Positions 42,782-51,394 of a DNA stretch of 54,086 nucleotides are shown one piece after another. Below the pieces are notes generated by a model. It did no database searches and was not told the origin of the DNA. It saw only the letters and a program-made list of their open reading frames with translations. Source of the DNA: an uncultured Lentisphaeria bacterium (GTDB lineage Bacteria; Verrucomicrobiota; Lentisphaeria; Oligosphaerales; Oligosphaeraceae); NCBI GenBank assembly GCA_934661755.1, contig CAKUJM010000018.1:1-54086 (forward strand), given 5' to 3'. Positions within the stretch are counted from its first letter, which is position 1, and each line of letters opens with the position of its first letter. Both the position numbers and the translations under genes were made by a program.

Positions 42782-44298
42782 GCTACACCTTCCAGGGCTG
42801 CCAGCGACTGCAGTTGTGGTTTGAGACTCCGAACCCCTGTGCGTTGTTTCTGGCGATGCTGGCGGTGCTGCTGTGCATCGCGGATTGCGCGGCGGCGGCG
42901 CGGCCGCAGAAAAAAGGCTGGCGGGGGATTGCCGTGTGGGCCGGCCGCGGGGGATTGACGCTTGCGCTGACCGCCCTCTCCCTGACCTATTCGCGCGGGG
43001 GATATCTGGCGGCAATTGCGGCATTGTCCTCGCTGTCATGGCTGCTTGGCAGCCGTCGTCCGTGGTGCTGGGTGGCGGTCTTCTGCCTGTTGCTGGCATT
43101 CCTGCCCCGCACTGCCAGCCGCGCCGCCAGCTCGCTGTCGATTGCCGATGGATCGATCAACCACCGGCTGCTGCTTTGGGAGGGGGTCTGCGCAATCATT
43201 GCCGAGCAGCCATTTTCCGGGGTGCCGTTGCGCGAGGTTGGATTGCGCTACACGGCCTGGCATCAGCCGCTGGCCTTCGATGACGGATACCGCACCGCCA
43301 CCAATGACTGGCTGACTTTTGCCGCCGCCTTCGGGCTGCCGCTGGCCGCACTGGCGATGGCGCTGATGATCATGGCGGTGACCGCCGAGGCCAGGCTTGT
43401 CCGCCGCTGTCCGGACGAATCCTGGCGGAAATATGCATTGGCCGCAATTCCTGCCGAATGGGTGGCGGTCATGATCGCCGGCGTCTTCAACACCTTCTGG
43501 CTTAAGCCGATATTTGCCGCCGCCCATATCCTGCCGGTCGCCGTGCTTCCGTGGCTGCTTGCGCGCCATCCCGCATGCCGGAGGCGTCTTGGGCGTCATG
43601 CGCTGGCCGCGATCATGATCGCGGGCGCACTATGCGCGGCGACATACGCAATGGGGGCCGCAGTCGTGGCGGAGCGCGGATATGACGTGACGCATCTCCA
43701 ATTTGGGCGCATCGGCACCAGCGTCCTGCTGACTTCCCCGCATTCCGCGGGCAGCATCGTGTTCATCCACGCATCGAGCCATCGGCGCGCATCGCTCATG
43801 CACCGGGACAGGGGCTTTTCCCATCACAATTGGATGGGCGAAATCCGCAAACGGCTCCGCCCGGCCCTGGCATGCCAATTCAATGCCACCACGCTCTATC
43901 TTGATCTCGGAGAGGATTGGGAGGCCATCATCGCCTCGTTTTGCCGGCAGCTCCTCGAGGAAAGGCCGTCATTGTCAAGTCTGCCATTGCTGCTGGTCTC
44001 CGACGCGCAATGCAGTCGGCAGGTGCTCCATGCAATCCGGCAGCTGCCGCCGGGGATCACGGCAATTCCGGTTCTCATGGCGCCATTGCGCGCCGATTGG
44101 GAGGCCTTGAGGCCGAGCCTGTCGTCCGGTGATGGCCCCCGGGCAGTCGTCTTTGCCGGCTTTGACCCCGGGGACGCCAGCTCCGAAAACTGCATGCTCA
44201 TCCCGCTGGCAACGCCGGTCCGCGAGAATCTGGACGACCCCCGTACGCCGGCGCTGCGGCGGCTATTGGCAACGCCCGGCGCCGCGAAGCCGCTGTGA
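42778..44298 (+). CDS. O-antigen ligase-like membrane protein with extra C-terminal domain
   Basis: A 506-aa protein. Residues about 15-320 carry membrane segments and the Wzy/WaaL pattern: NPCALFLAMLAVL, SLTYSRGGYLAAI, then NHRLLLWEGVCAIIAEQPFSGVPLREVGLRYTAWHQP as the periplasmic loop. The N-terminal membrane helices of full-length ligases (usually 10-12 in total) are missing. The last 190 residues form an additional domain (SIVFIHASSHRRAS, TTLYLDLGEDW, PLLLVSDAQCSRQVLHAI) that looks like an alpha/beta-hydrolase core without a clear GxSxG. It starts inside the end of the short family B remnant (ATGA). Confidence 0.72.
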   Translation: MSYTFQGCQRLQLWFETPNPCALFLAMLAVLLCIADCAAAARPQKKGWRGIAVWAGRGGLTLALTALSLTYSRGGYLAAIAALSSLSWLLGSRRPWCWVAVFCLLLAFLPRTASRAASSLSIADGSINHRLLLWEGVCAIIAEQPFSGVPLREVGLRYTAWHQPLAFDDGYRTATNDWLTFAAAFGLPLAALAMALMIMAVTAEARLVRRCPDESWRKYALAAIPAEWVAVMIAGVFNTFWLKPIFAAAHILPVAVLPWLLARHPACRRRLGRHALAAIMIAGALCAATYAMGAAVVAERGYDVTHLQFGRIGTSVLLTSPHSAGSIVFIHASSHRRASLMHRDRGFSHHNWMGEIRKRLRPALACQFNATTLYLDLGEDWEAIIASFCRQLLEERPSLSSLPLLLVSDAQCSRQVLHAIRQLPPGITAIPVLMAPLRADWEALRPSLSSGDGPRAVVFAGFDPGDASSENCMLIPLATPVRENLDDPRTPALRRLLATPGAAKPL

Positions 44299-44435
44299 TC
44301 GCCCCGCGCCTCCAGAACAGCGCCAGGGCGGCATGTCGCCGCCAGAAATCGAGCGCGGCGAGGCGCATTCGGCCGGTCCGCCCTTGAGTGAATCCAGGCG
44401 GGGCTGGCGCCAGCCGATGCGGAAATCGGGAGTCA
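44299..44435. other. Convergent intergenic region
   Basis: A 137-bp gap between the ligase-like gene and the esterase gene. I see no terminator with a T-run and no gene. Confidence 0.4.
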
Positions 44436-46496
44436 TCAGAATCCGCCCGACGCCGCCTTCCCGGGCTGCTCCGGCTCATCCGCAAAGGATGCCTCCAGTT
44501 GCGGCAGCAGCGCCCGGATCTGCGGCAGGTCGGTGTATGAAAGCACTCCGGGAAGCATGCATGAGGCCGGCCATTTGGTGTATGGCTTTTCCGCCATCGA
44601 CTGCCAGGAGCTTGGGGCGCTGGCCAGCACGACCCTCCCCGGAAATTGCGCGACTGCGGCCGCCAGCAGCGCGGGGACAGCCCCCATGCCATTGGCCATC
44701 AGGGTGATGTCGGCGCAGCCATGGGCCTTGAGCAGCTCCAGCGCGCAAAGGATGTCGCGCACCTTGCCCCCAAGATATGGCCGCCCCATGAGGATGCCCA
44801 GCGAATTGTAATGGTAGTCGAAAAGGTAGTCGCCGAAGAAGTCGCGGGAATACTGGTCGCAGCCGGAGGGGGTCATCTCGCCGATGCCGCGGATGTCCAG
44901 CGCAAACACCCGCATCCCCCCGGCTGATGACAGCACCGGCGCGATTTCGCGGTCGGCATCCAGATGCGGAATGTACAGCAATGCCGCCATGCCGTCGCCG
45001 CCGGGGATGTTCCAATGGGGACCGTCATATCGTTTCAGGACGCTCATGACCCGTCCCGGCTCCGTCTCCAGGCCGAAGCGCGACGGCGCCGGAATGCCGT
45101 CCGCCGGCGCCGTTCCCGGACGCAGGATCCGGTATCCGGGCGCCTCGATCCTGCCGATCTTGAGCTGATCCGACAACTTGCCGCGCAGCTCCGCCGCAGT
45201 TAAGTCCGGCCGCGACACCGCCAGCCGCCGCGCCTTTTCGCGGGTGAAGTCGTACAGCGGCCTGGCGCCCGCCAGCGCCGAGACATTGCCCTCAGGCAGG
45301 CACCATGTCGATTTGCCGGATGGCGACGCCAGCGACGCATCCTCCCGGGGTGGCGTGTCGCGCGCCATCGCATGGCGGTTGAAGAAGCCGTACATTGCCT
45401 GGCGGTGTTCGGAGCTGTAGCCGTGGCCGCCCGGACCAATCGTCAGCTGGAGGTTCTCCTCCGCACCCAGCAGGCGGTAGATGGCCCTGGCCTCGGCGAA
45501 GGCCTGGCGCGCACCCCGGCAGTCGAAGAAATCATTGGCCTGCGCCATGATGATCGTCGGCCGCGGCGCCCGGGCAATCACAAAATCGGCAATATCCAGC
45601 CCCAGCGCCATCGCCGCCGGCGGGATCTGCTCGCAATCCACCGGCAGTTCGTTCTCGATATTGTGCAGCCAGGTGGTGATGTAGCTGCTGGGCGCCGCCA
45701 TCATCACCCGCTCCTCCAGGGCGTTGACAAAGGTGGCCATCGTGCCGCCGCCGGAACAGCCGGTGATGCCGATGCGGGATGAATCCACCTCCGGCAGACT
45801 CCGCAGATAGTCGATGCCGCGGATGGCGTCCCAAGCCCGCCAGGCGCCGAAGAACTCGCCGGTCAGCGCCAGGCTCTTCCCCAGGCTGTTGTGCTGGAAA
45901 CAGCAGTATACCGGCTCGTCGGGGCCGCCGCTGCCGGTGAATTGCAACCGCTCGCCCTGCCCCACCGGATCCGGAATCAGCACCACAAAGCCCTGTCTGG
46001 CCAGATTGACCGCCGCAGTCTGGTAGGTGCTGCAGTCCTTGCCCTCCTGGGAATGGCCGCACAAGAGCAGCACGGCCGGCGACGGCCGGCCGCAATCCTC
46101 CGGCAAATGGAGCATCGCGGTGACCGGATAGCCGGGGCGGCTCCAATAGATTACGTGACGCACCGCCAGACCGTTGATGCGCTCCTCACGGGTGATCTGC
46201 GGCGACAGCTCGCACCTCTCCACGGGCAATGCGAAGAGGTGCCGGATTTTTTCGCGCACCTCGCCGATATATGATTGCGCCTCCGCGGCAGTGGTGATGG
46301 CATCCAGACGCAGCTGGCGGTCTGCGGCCGCCTGGCGCGCCTCCGAAACGTAGTATTCCTGAATTGAATTGCCGAACAGCATGGCAGTGGTGGAAGAGTG
46401 ATTGGGCATCTCCGATCGCAGTGCCGCGGCCGTCCAGGTAAAGACGGCTGCACACAGCAGACTAATGTAACGCGTGGCGGCGGTTCCGGTCGGCAT
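44436..46496 (-). CDS. Secreted two-domain esterase, AXE1/dienelactone hydrolase-like
   Basis: A 686-aa protein with a signal peptide (about 1-26, ISLLCAAVFTWTAAALRS). The first alpha/beta-hydrolase domain (about 105-375) has LLLCGHSQEGKD, the nucleophile Ser248 in GITGCSGGGTMAT, and a His in GPGGHGYSSEHRQ. It resembles the acetyl xylan esterase AXE1 group. The second (about 440-670) repeats a hydrolase core (LSSAGGMRVFALDIRGIGEM, ITLMANGMGAVPALL) whose elbow lacks Ser (MANGMG), so it may be non-catalytic. It likely deacetylates polysaccharide outside the cytoplasm. It starts 4 nt after the GH13 stop and is probably cotranscribed. Confidence 0.8.
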   Translation of the reverse strand: MPTGTAATRYISLLCAAVFTWTAAALRSEMPNHSSTTAMLFGNSIQEYYVSEARQAAADRQLRLDAITTAAEAQSYIGEVREKIRHLFALPVERCELSPQITREERINGLAVRHVIYWSRPGYPVTAMLHLPEDCGRPSPAVLLLCGHSQEGKDCSTYQTAAVNLARQGFVVLIPDPVGQGERLQFTGSGGPDEPVYCCFQHNSLGKSLALTGEFFGAWRAWDAIRGIDYLRSLPEVDSSRIGITGCSGGGTMATFVNALEERVMMAAPSSYITTWLHNIENELPVDCEQIPPAAMALGLDIADFVIARAPRPTIIMAQANDFFDCRGARQAFAEARAIYRLLGAEENLQLTIGPGGHGYSSEHRQAMYGFFNRHAMARDTPPREDASLASPSGKSTWCLPEGNVSALAGARPLYDFTREKARRLAVSRPDLTAAELRGKLSDQLKIGRIEAPGYRILRPGTAPADGIPAPSRFGLETEPGRVMSVLKRYDGPHWNIPGGDGMAALLYIPHLDADREIAPVLSSAGGMRVFALDIRGIGEMTPSGCDQYSRDFFGDYLFDYHYNSLGILMGRPYLGGKVRDILCALELLKAHGCADITLMANGMGAVPALLAAAVAQFPGRVVLASAPSSWQSMAEKPYTKWPASCMLPGVLSYTDLPQIRALLPQLEASFADEPEQPGKAASGGF

Positions 46497-46500
46497 GATG

Positions 46501-48123
46501 TCACGGATTTGCGGGACACGACACCAGGTAGACCCCCAGCTGCCCGGCGCCGATCAATGCCTTGAAGGACTCCGCGGCGGCTTCAGCGACGACCGTCTCC
46601 GACAGCATGTCGGTGACCCGGCATGGCGACGTGGAGTGCAGTCCTGCCGCCTGGCGCGGGATGGACACCTCGAATTGCAGCTCCCGGTACGAGTTGTTCG
46701 GCACCACCAGCACCGCCTTGCCGCTGTGGAAGCGGGCGTATGCCTGCAGCAGCCCGGGCTGTCCGGTGGACACCTTGCAGATGTTGCTGTCGCGATGGTC
46801 GTCCGGGAAATGCTCGAAGATCTCCGGATGGGAGCGGCGGATGCGGATCATCTTCTTCACCAGCTCGAAAAAGGCGCGGTTTTCCGGCTTGTCCAACGCC
46901 GTCCAGTCGATCTCGTTGCTGTAAAGCCAATGCGGCTGCTTCGTCTGGACAAAATGGGGCTCCGTGGTCACATACGGGTTGTTCCATTCCTCGCCGAGAT
47001 ACCAGATAGGCAAATAGGGCGAAAACAACGCCTGGTAACCGATGTTGATCGGCGACCCCTTGACGACATAGCCCTTGCTGTCATGGCTGGTGAGCATGTA
47101 GCTATAATACCGGAACGACCCCGGACGAATCCGGGACGATGGCGCAATCTGCTCGTCGCCGCCGACGACCATGTCCACGATGTTGTTCTCCAGGAAGGAA
47201 ATACCAATCCAGCGACCATCCTTGGGGTGGTTGTTGCGCCAGAAGGCGACCTGGTCAAAGTCGAACACATTGCGGCGGTCGCTGTCGCTCTCGGAAATGA
47301 AGACGACCTTGCGGCCCAGACGGCGCATCCGATCCTTGGCGATCGCGTATGGCGCATAGCCGGCAAAATTCGGTGCGCAGTCGCAGCGGAAGCCATCGAC
47401 GCCGGTGCGCACAAACCAGTCCACAAGCTGGGATGCAAACCACTCCACCAGCTCGTCGTTGCCATCCCATTTCCAGAAGTAGCCGCCATAGGGCTCATGG
47501 AAGCTGCCAAACCAGTCCGGACGGTTCTTCAGCAACGGCGCATTCTTGTTGACACCCCAGGTGATGACATCGAAGAAGACGCGGATGTTGCGATTGTGCG
47601 CCTCGGTGACGAAGTCCTTGACCGCCTGGAACTGCTTTTCGCGGGTAGCCTCCCCGGTAAGCCGGTCGCTGATCGTCTGGATCCCGTGGTTGGTATAATG
47701 CGATCCGCCGTTGATCGGCGTAAGCCAGATGCCATTGACCCCGGTCTGGGCCAGATGGTCGAGGACACTGCCCATGCCCTTGAGCGTGCGGTCGGCAGAG
47801 GCGGAGTCGACCCGCACTTCGACCAGGATCAGGCTCTTGAGCCAATCCGGCGTCTCCATCAGGCCGTCTGCGCTCATTTCCATCACCACCTCGCTGTCCG
47901 GAAGGATCGCCGGCAGCAAATCGGCGTTGCTCAAAACTGCCGGCGCGACAGACGGATAAGCGGCTGGCGCCCCCGCGTTGTCCGCACGGCTGGCGACCGC
48001 CCCGCCCGCGCCGAAGGCGGACACCCCCCAAAGCCATAGCGCCGCCGCCAGCGACACAACCGACAGCTTCCTGACATTCATGGCATTCGCCATGGACAAA
48101 ACCAGAGTCCTCATGCGCTTCAT
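46501..48123 (-). CDS. Secreted GH13 alpha-amylase-family protein
   Basis: A 540-aa protein with a signal peptide (about 15-40, LSVVSLAAALWLWGVSAFGAG). The catalytic barrel is GH13: GVDGFRCD with nucleophile Asp248, ISESD with acid Glu278, and TSHDSK with the third Asp348. Region I, normally DxxxNH, reads DVITWG (185-190), which is unusual. A C-terminal beta domain (FHSGKAVLVVPNNSY onward) follows. AGGAGAGGAGG lies just before ATG 48123. Activity on alpha-glucans is expected, but specificity is not readable. The regulator directly upstream probably controls it. Confidence 0.87.
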   Translation of the reverse strand: MKRMRTLVLSMANAMNVRKLSVVSLAAALWLWGVSAFGAGGAVASRADNAGAPAAYPSVAPAVLSNADLLPAILPDSEVVMEMSADGLMETPDWLKSLILVEVRVDSASADRTLKGMGSVLDHLAQTGVNGIWLTPINGGSHYTNHGIQTISDRLTGEATREKQFQAVKDFVTEAHNRNIRVFFDVITWGVNKNAPLLKNRPDWFGSFHEPYGGYFWKWDGNDELVEWFASQLVDWFVRTGVDGFRCDCAPNFAGYAPYAIAKDRMRRLGRKVVFISESDSDRRNVFDFDQVAFWRNNHPKDGRWIGISFLENNIVDMVVGGDEQIAPSSRIRPGSFRYYSYMLTSHDSKGYVVKGSPINIGYQALFSPYLPIWYLGEEWNNPYVTTEPHFVQTKQPHWLYSNEIDWTALDKPENRAFFELVKKMIRIRRSHPEIFEHFPDDHRDSNICKVSTGQPGLLQAYARFHSGKAVLVVPNNSYRELQFEVSIPRQAAGLHSTSPCRVTDMLSETVVAEAAAESFKALIGAGQLGVYLVSCPANP

Positions 48124-48282
48124 TTTCCTCCTCTCCTTTCCTCGACACACCGCCAGCGACACCTGTTTGGCGGCTATTTCGAATTCCCGGCGCTGCTCTT
48201 CGCCGAGACGCAGCCTGATTTCCGCAAATGGCTGGATGGCGGCAACGACGCCGAGAATGGCCGCGCCGCCAGGCATTGAGGC

Positions 48283-49359
48283 CTACCTCCGCCGACGCAG
48301 CTTCACCCGCTTGATGCCGGTGGTGCGCTGATGACCGACACGCCAGCTGAGCAACCGCTGCAACGCCAACTTCATCACCGCATCCGGACAGCGCTCCCAG
48401 ATCATCGCGCCGCCGCCAATGAGCTGCTCGGAATACCAGAATGGACGGTTGATGCCAATGAGCACCGGAATCGCCAGCTTGCGCGCCTTCTCGCCGAGAT
48501 ACTCGGAATAAAGCCGGTTGATGGTCTCGTGATAGGGACAGAAAACCGCGTCGCAGCCGCCGTCGGAAATGCGCCTGCTGACAATCCGCCCAATCCGCCG
48601 GATCGCGGCAAATTTGCCCTTCTCCGCGGCGTCGGAGGCGGACAGCAGCGGCAGACATAGTTGCTCGGCATCAATTCCCAGACGCAACGCCTCCGCAATC
48701 TCTTCCGTCGATTGGTTGCCGATGCTGTTCTGCAAAATCAGCAGCTTCTTCCGCCCGGACTTGCGCAATGCCGCCGCAATCTGCGCGCCACAACCGCGAT
48801 AGTCGTGCATCACCGCCGGCAGGTTCGATCCCGGAAAGGGAGTGTCGATCGCCATCACCGGCATCTCCAAGGCAAGTTCCTCGAAAAATGACGACTCCGA
48901 CCCCGAACACGGCGACACGATCAGACCGTCCAGATTAAGCCGCCGGAGCTCATCCACCTGCGTCCGCTCGCCGGGGGGCACGCCTCCCGACCAGCGGAAA
49001 ACTCCGAAGCCATTGACCCCCAGCTCGCTGAAGGCCTGCCCCAACGCCCAGCTGTCCTCCAGAAAACGATCGCGGTCCGGCGCATACGCGTGGATGAAGC
49101 CAATCTTGCGCACCGCCGGCGGCAACGCCGCGCCCTCCACCCACTGGCAGCCGACATTCTGACGCACCGTCAGGTATCCACGGCTGCATAGCAACTGGAT
49201 CGCACGCTGAATGACGCCCAGGCTGACCCCGTATTCGCGGCATAGCGCACGAAATGGCGGCAATGCCCGCTCGTGGTTGCGGCGACGCTCCAGCAATAAC
49301 TCCGCCAACTGCCGAAAACCTGCCTGACTGCTGAAATAATCGATGGTCTCCTTTGCCAT
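48283..49359 (-). CDS. GntR/LacI-type hybrid transcriptional regulator
   Basis: A 358-aa regulator. Residues 1-75 form a GntR-like winged helix (AELLLERRRNHERALPPFRALCREYGVS, VIQRAIQLLCSRGYLTVR). Residues 85-340 form a LacI-like sugar-binding sensor (IGFIHAYAPDRDR, LDGLIVSPCSGSES, KKLLILQNSIGNQSTEEIAEAL, CDAVFCPYHETINR). The Arg-rich end (RVKLRRRR) is unusual. The genes downstream encode a GH13 protein and an esterase, so a glycan-derived inducer is likely. Its promoter shares an 11-nt word with that of the other hybrid regulator. Confidence 0.88.
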   Translation of the reverse strand: MAKETIDYFSSQAGFRQLAELLLERRRNHERALPPFRALCREYGVSLGVIQRAIQLLCSRGYLTVRQNVGCQWVEGAALPPAVRKIGFIHAYAPDRDRFLEDSWALGQAFSELGVNGFGVFRWSGGVPPGERTQVDELRRLNLDGLIVSPCSGSESSFFEELALEMPVMAIDTPFPGSNLPAVMHDYRGCGAQIAAALRKSGRKKLLILQNSIGNQSTEEIAEALRLGIDAEQLCLPLLSASDAAEKGKFAAIRRIGRIVSRRISDGGCDAVFCPYHETINRLYSEYLGEKARKLAIPVLIGINRPFWYSEQLIGGGAMIWERCPDAVMKLALQRLLSWRVGHQRTTGIKRVKLRRRR

Positions 49360-49391
49360 TATTGTATCTGTGTATTCTTGTTTCTGCCTAT

Positions 49392-49420
49392 ATTATACGA
49401 AAACTGCAGCTAAAAATCAA
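49392..49420 (-). promoter_or_regulatory. Promoter of the 48283-49359 regulator
   Basis: On the minus strand TTGATT (49420-49415), a 17-nt spacer and TATAAT (49397-49392) lie about 35 nt upstream of the ATG, a near-consensus sigma-70 promoter. Confidence 0.78.
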
Positions 49421-49844
49421 GTGGCGAAATATAATAATTTGCCCATGACCCGTGAAGTTGGGCCGTGTCCTTCCTTTTGGGGTGTCCCGAGCGACAGCTT
49501 TTTGATAAAATGATGGTTGCAATAATCCTCCTTCTTGCGCACCCGCAGGACACTCCATCAGCCTCACCCCGGGGTAGCAAGGGCGTCCCGCCCTTGGACA
49601 ATTATGTTATTACAACAAAGCGCGTTCCTGCAACTATGCATGGACGCACGCCATGACCGGCGCCAGTCCCTCCGGCGCCATCGCGCCACCTCCCCTTGCA
49701 GGGGAGGCCTTTCCTGTCGTGAAAATGTGAGCGCGTTTTTTTACGCCCATGCACTGCGGCACGTCATGACCGGCGCCCCCCTCCGGCGCGGTGAAGACAC
49801 ACAGCCGTGCATGGCTTGCAAACACGCGCCATGTCCGCAAAACA
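49421..49844. other. Gene-free region with dispersed palindromes
   Basis: No gene is supported here. It holds AAGGGCG-tcc-CGCCCTT at 49579-49595, CCTCCCC-ttgca-GGGGAGG near 49691, and two related tracts containing atgaccggcgcc (about 49655 and 49765) that look like diverged repeats. Weak AT-rich promoter-like sequence occurs near 49500. Confidence 0.6.
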
Positions 49845-49895
49845 AAAACGCCTGTCCGGGAGAGGGGGGATGAACCCCCTTCCCCGGGCAGGCGT
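49845..49895 (-). terminator. Terminator of the thrS-infC-rpmI-rplT operon
   Basis: On the minus strand ACGCCTGcCCGGGG pairs with a CCCGGaCAGGCGT arm around a GGGGG/CCCCC inner stem, followed by TTTT. It ends about 22 nt after the rplT stop. Confidence 0.8.
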
Positions 49896-49916
49896 ATGCT
49901 GTCGCCTGGTTACGGC

Positions 49917-50270
49917 TTAACCGCGTGCGGCCTTTGCAGTCTCGACCAGCTGCTTGAATGCATCCGGATTGGTGACAGCCAGATCCGCAAGCATCTTGCG
50001 GTTGATTTCGACGTGGGCCTTGTTGAGGCCATCGATGAACCAGCTGTACTTGAAATCCAGGGCACGGCAGGCGGCGTTGATCCGCTGGGTCCAGAGGCGG
50101 CGATAGCTGTTCTTCTTGTCCTTGCGTCCGGTGAACGCATAGGCCATGGCGCGGTCGGTCGCGGTACAGGCCTGGCGGAGCAGCTTGCTGCGTGCGCCGG
50201 TGAAGCCTTTGGCCATCTTGAGGATGCGCTTGCGGCGCGCCCGTGAAGCAGGAGCATTGGTAACTCTCAT
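49917..50270 (-). CDS. rplT: 50S ribosomal protein L20
   Basis: A 117-aa bL20 that is essential for early 23S rRNA folding. It has the long basic N-terminal helix (ASRARRKRILKMAKGFTGARSKL) and the globular end (RLWTQRINAACRALDFKYSWFIDGLNKAHVEINRKMLADLA). GGAG lies 7 nt before ATG 50270. It is the last gene of the thrS-infC-rpmI-rplT cluster. L20 often represses this operon by binding the leader; no structure for this could be shown by eye. Confidence 0.97.
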   Translation of the reverse strand: MRVTNAPASRARRKRILKMAKGFTGARSKLLRQACTATDRAMAYAFTGRKDKKNSYRRLWTQRINAACRALDFKYSWFIDGLNKAHVEINRKMLADLAVTNPDAFKQLVETAKAARG

Positions 50271-50304
50271 CTTATCTCTCCAAGTTTGTGCTGTTCAACA
50301 CAGA

Positions 50305-50505
50305 TTAAAGACCGTACGGGAAACACGCCTTCATGCGTGACAATTCGGTGCTCTTGACCTCGGCGGCCTGGCCCAGACGACGCTTCCGAGTGGAACTCTT
50401 CTTCGTCAGGATGTGGCGCGCGCCGGCGCGGTTGTGCATGAACTTTCCAGTACCGGTCTGCTTGAAGCGCTTCGCGGCAGCTTTTCTCGTTTTCATTTTT
50501 GGCAT
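50305..50505 (-). CDS. rpmI: 50S ribosomal protein L35
   Basis: A 66-aa bL35 with the typical start MPKMKTRKAAAKRFKQTGTGK and the basic AGARHILTKKSSTRKRRLG segment. AAGGAAG lies about 7 nt before the ATG. It ends 34 nt before rplT. The 173-nt gap to infC upstream shows no gene. Confidence 0.97.
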   Translation of the reverse strand: MPKMKTRKAAAKRFKQTGTGKFMHNRAGARHILTKKSSTRKRRLGQAAEVKSTELSRMKACFPYGL

Positions 50506-50678
50506 TGTCGTACTTCCTTGTTTTCTTTTGAACGCCGCCGACCGTCCTGCGCCATCCGGCTGGGGTAGAGAAAAAGACCCTTCGCCTGGCTAATGGCACC
50601 GGAAAATATTCGATTGGCGGACAATGTGCCGCGCCGCCGCCTCTTCGGGCTACGCGCGACGCGGAATGATGGTTGCAG

Positions 50679-51281
50679 CTATGGCTTCTCCTCGTTGCCG
50701 GCATCGGCGGGGCTGTCGGCCGCCGCGGCGCGTTTATCCGGCTTGCTTGCGCTTTGACGGGCGATGCGGCATTGCGGCTTCACCGTAAGGGTGGTGCTCA
50801 CGCATTTCCCGAGCCGTTTTGGGGGGCCGTCGGTAGTGGAGATTTCCGCCAGACCCTCAATGAAGCGGTTGAGGACCGCCATTCCCAGTTCCGGGTGCGC
50901 CATTTCACGGCCACGGTAGGTGAGCAGCAGCTTGACCTTGTCGCCATGGGTGAGGAAATCGATGGCGCGGCGCAACTTGATCTGGAAGTCGTTGTCATCG
51001 ATATTGACGTGCAGCTTGACTTCCTTGAGTTTTGGCTGGACCTGGGCGCGGCGTTGCTCGCGGGCCCGCTTGGACTCGTCGAACTGGTACTTGCCGAAGT
51101 CCATGATGCGGGTGACCTGCGGTTCTGTGCGCGTCGGGACCAGCACCAGATCCAGTCCGGCGGCCTGCGCCCTGGCCATGGCGGCCTCGAAGCTGACAAT
51201 GCCGACCTGCTGGTTGTTCTGGTCGATCAGGCGAACCTGGTGCCCACGCAAAAAACGATCTCCGGGTCTGAGTAGCTTCAC
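50679..51281 (-). CDS. infC: Translation initiation factor IF-3
   Basis: A 200-aa IF-3, which checks start-codon and initiator tRNA pairing on the 30S. The N-domain (GHQVRLIDQNNQQVGIVSFEAAM) and C-domain (KEVKLHVNIDDNDFQIKLRRAIDFL, KVKLLLTYRGREMAHPELG) are complete. The start is GTG 51281, preceded by GGAG at 9 nt; no AUU/AUC start of the E. coli type is in frame nearby. A basic, Ala-rich tail of about 30 aa extends past the usual end. Confidence 0.94.
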   Translation of the reverse strand: MKLLRPGDRFLRGHQVRLIDQNNQQVGIVSFEAAMARAQAAGLDLVLVPTRTEPQVTRIMDFGKYQFDESKRAREQRRAQVQPKLKEVKLHVNIDDNDFQIKLRRAIDFLTHGDKVKLLLTYRGREMAHPELGMAVLNRFIEGLAEISTTDGPPKRLGKCVSTTLTVKPQCRIARQSASKPDKRAAAADSPADAGNEEKP

Positions 51282-51394
51282 TCGATGTTGCTCCGTTTTG
51301 GGGTTGTTTTCAGCCTGAATCCACGAAGGTGGCTCCTTTGCGCCGACGCGGAATCACCCGACTCCGCGAATCCAGGTTCATGTGGAAGGCGCCT

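Noticed and set aside
48124..48276. 51-residue N-terminal extension of the GH13 frame
   Set aside because: ATG 48123 has a strong ribosome-binding site and is followed by a signal peptide, which must be N-terminal.
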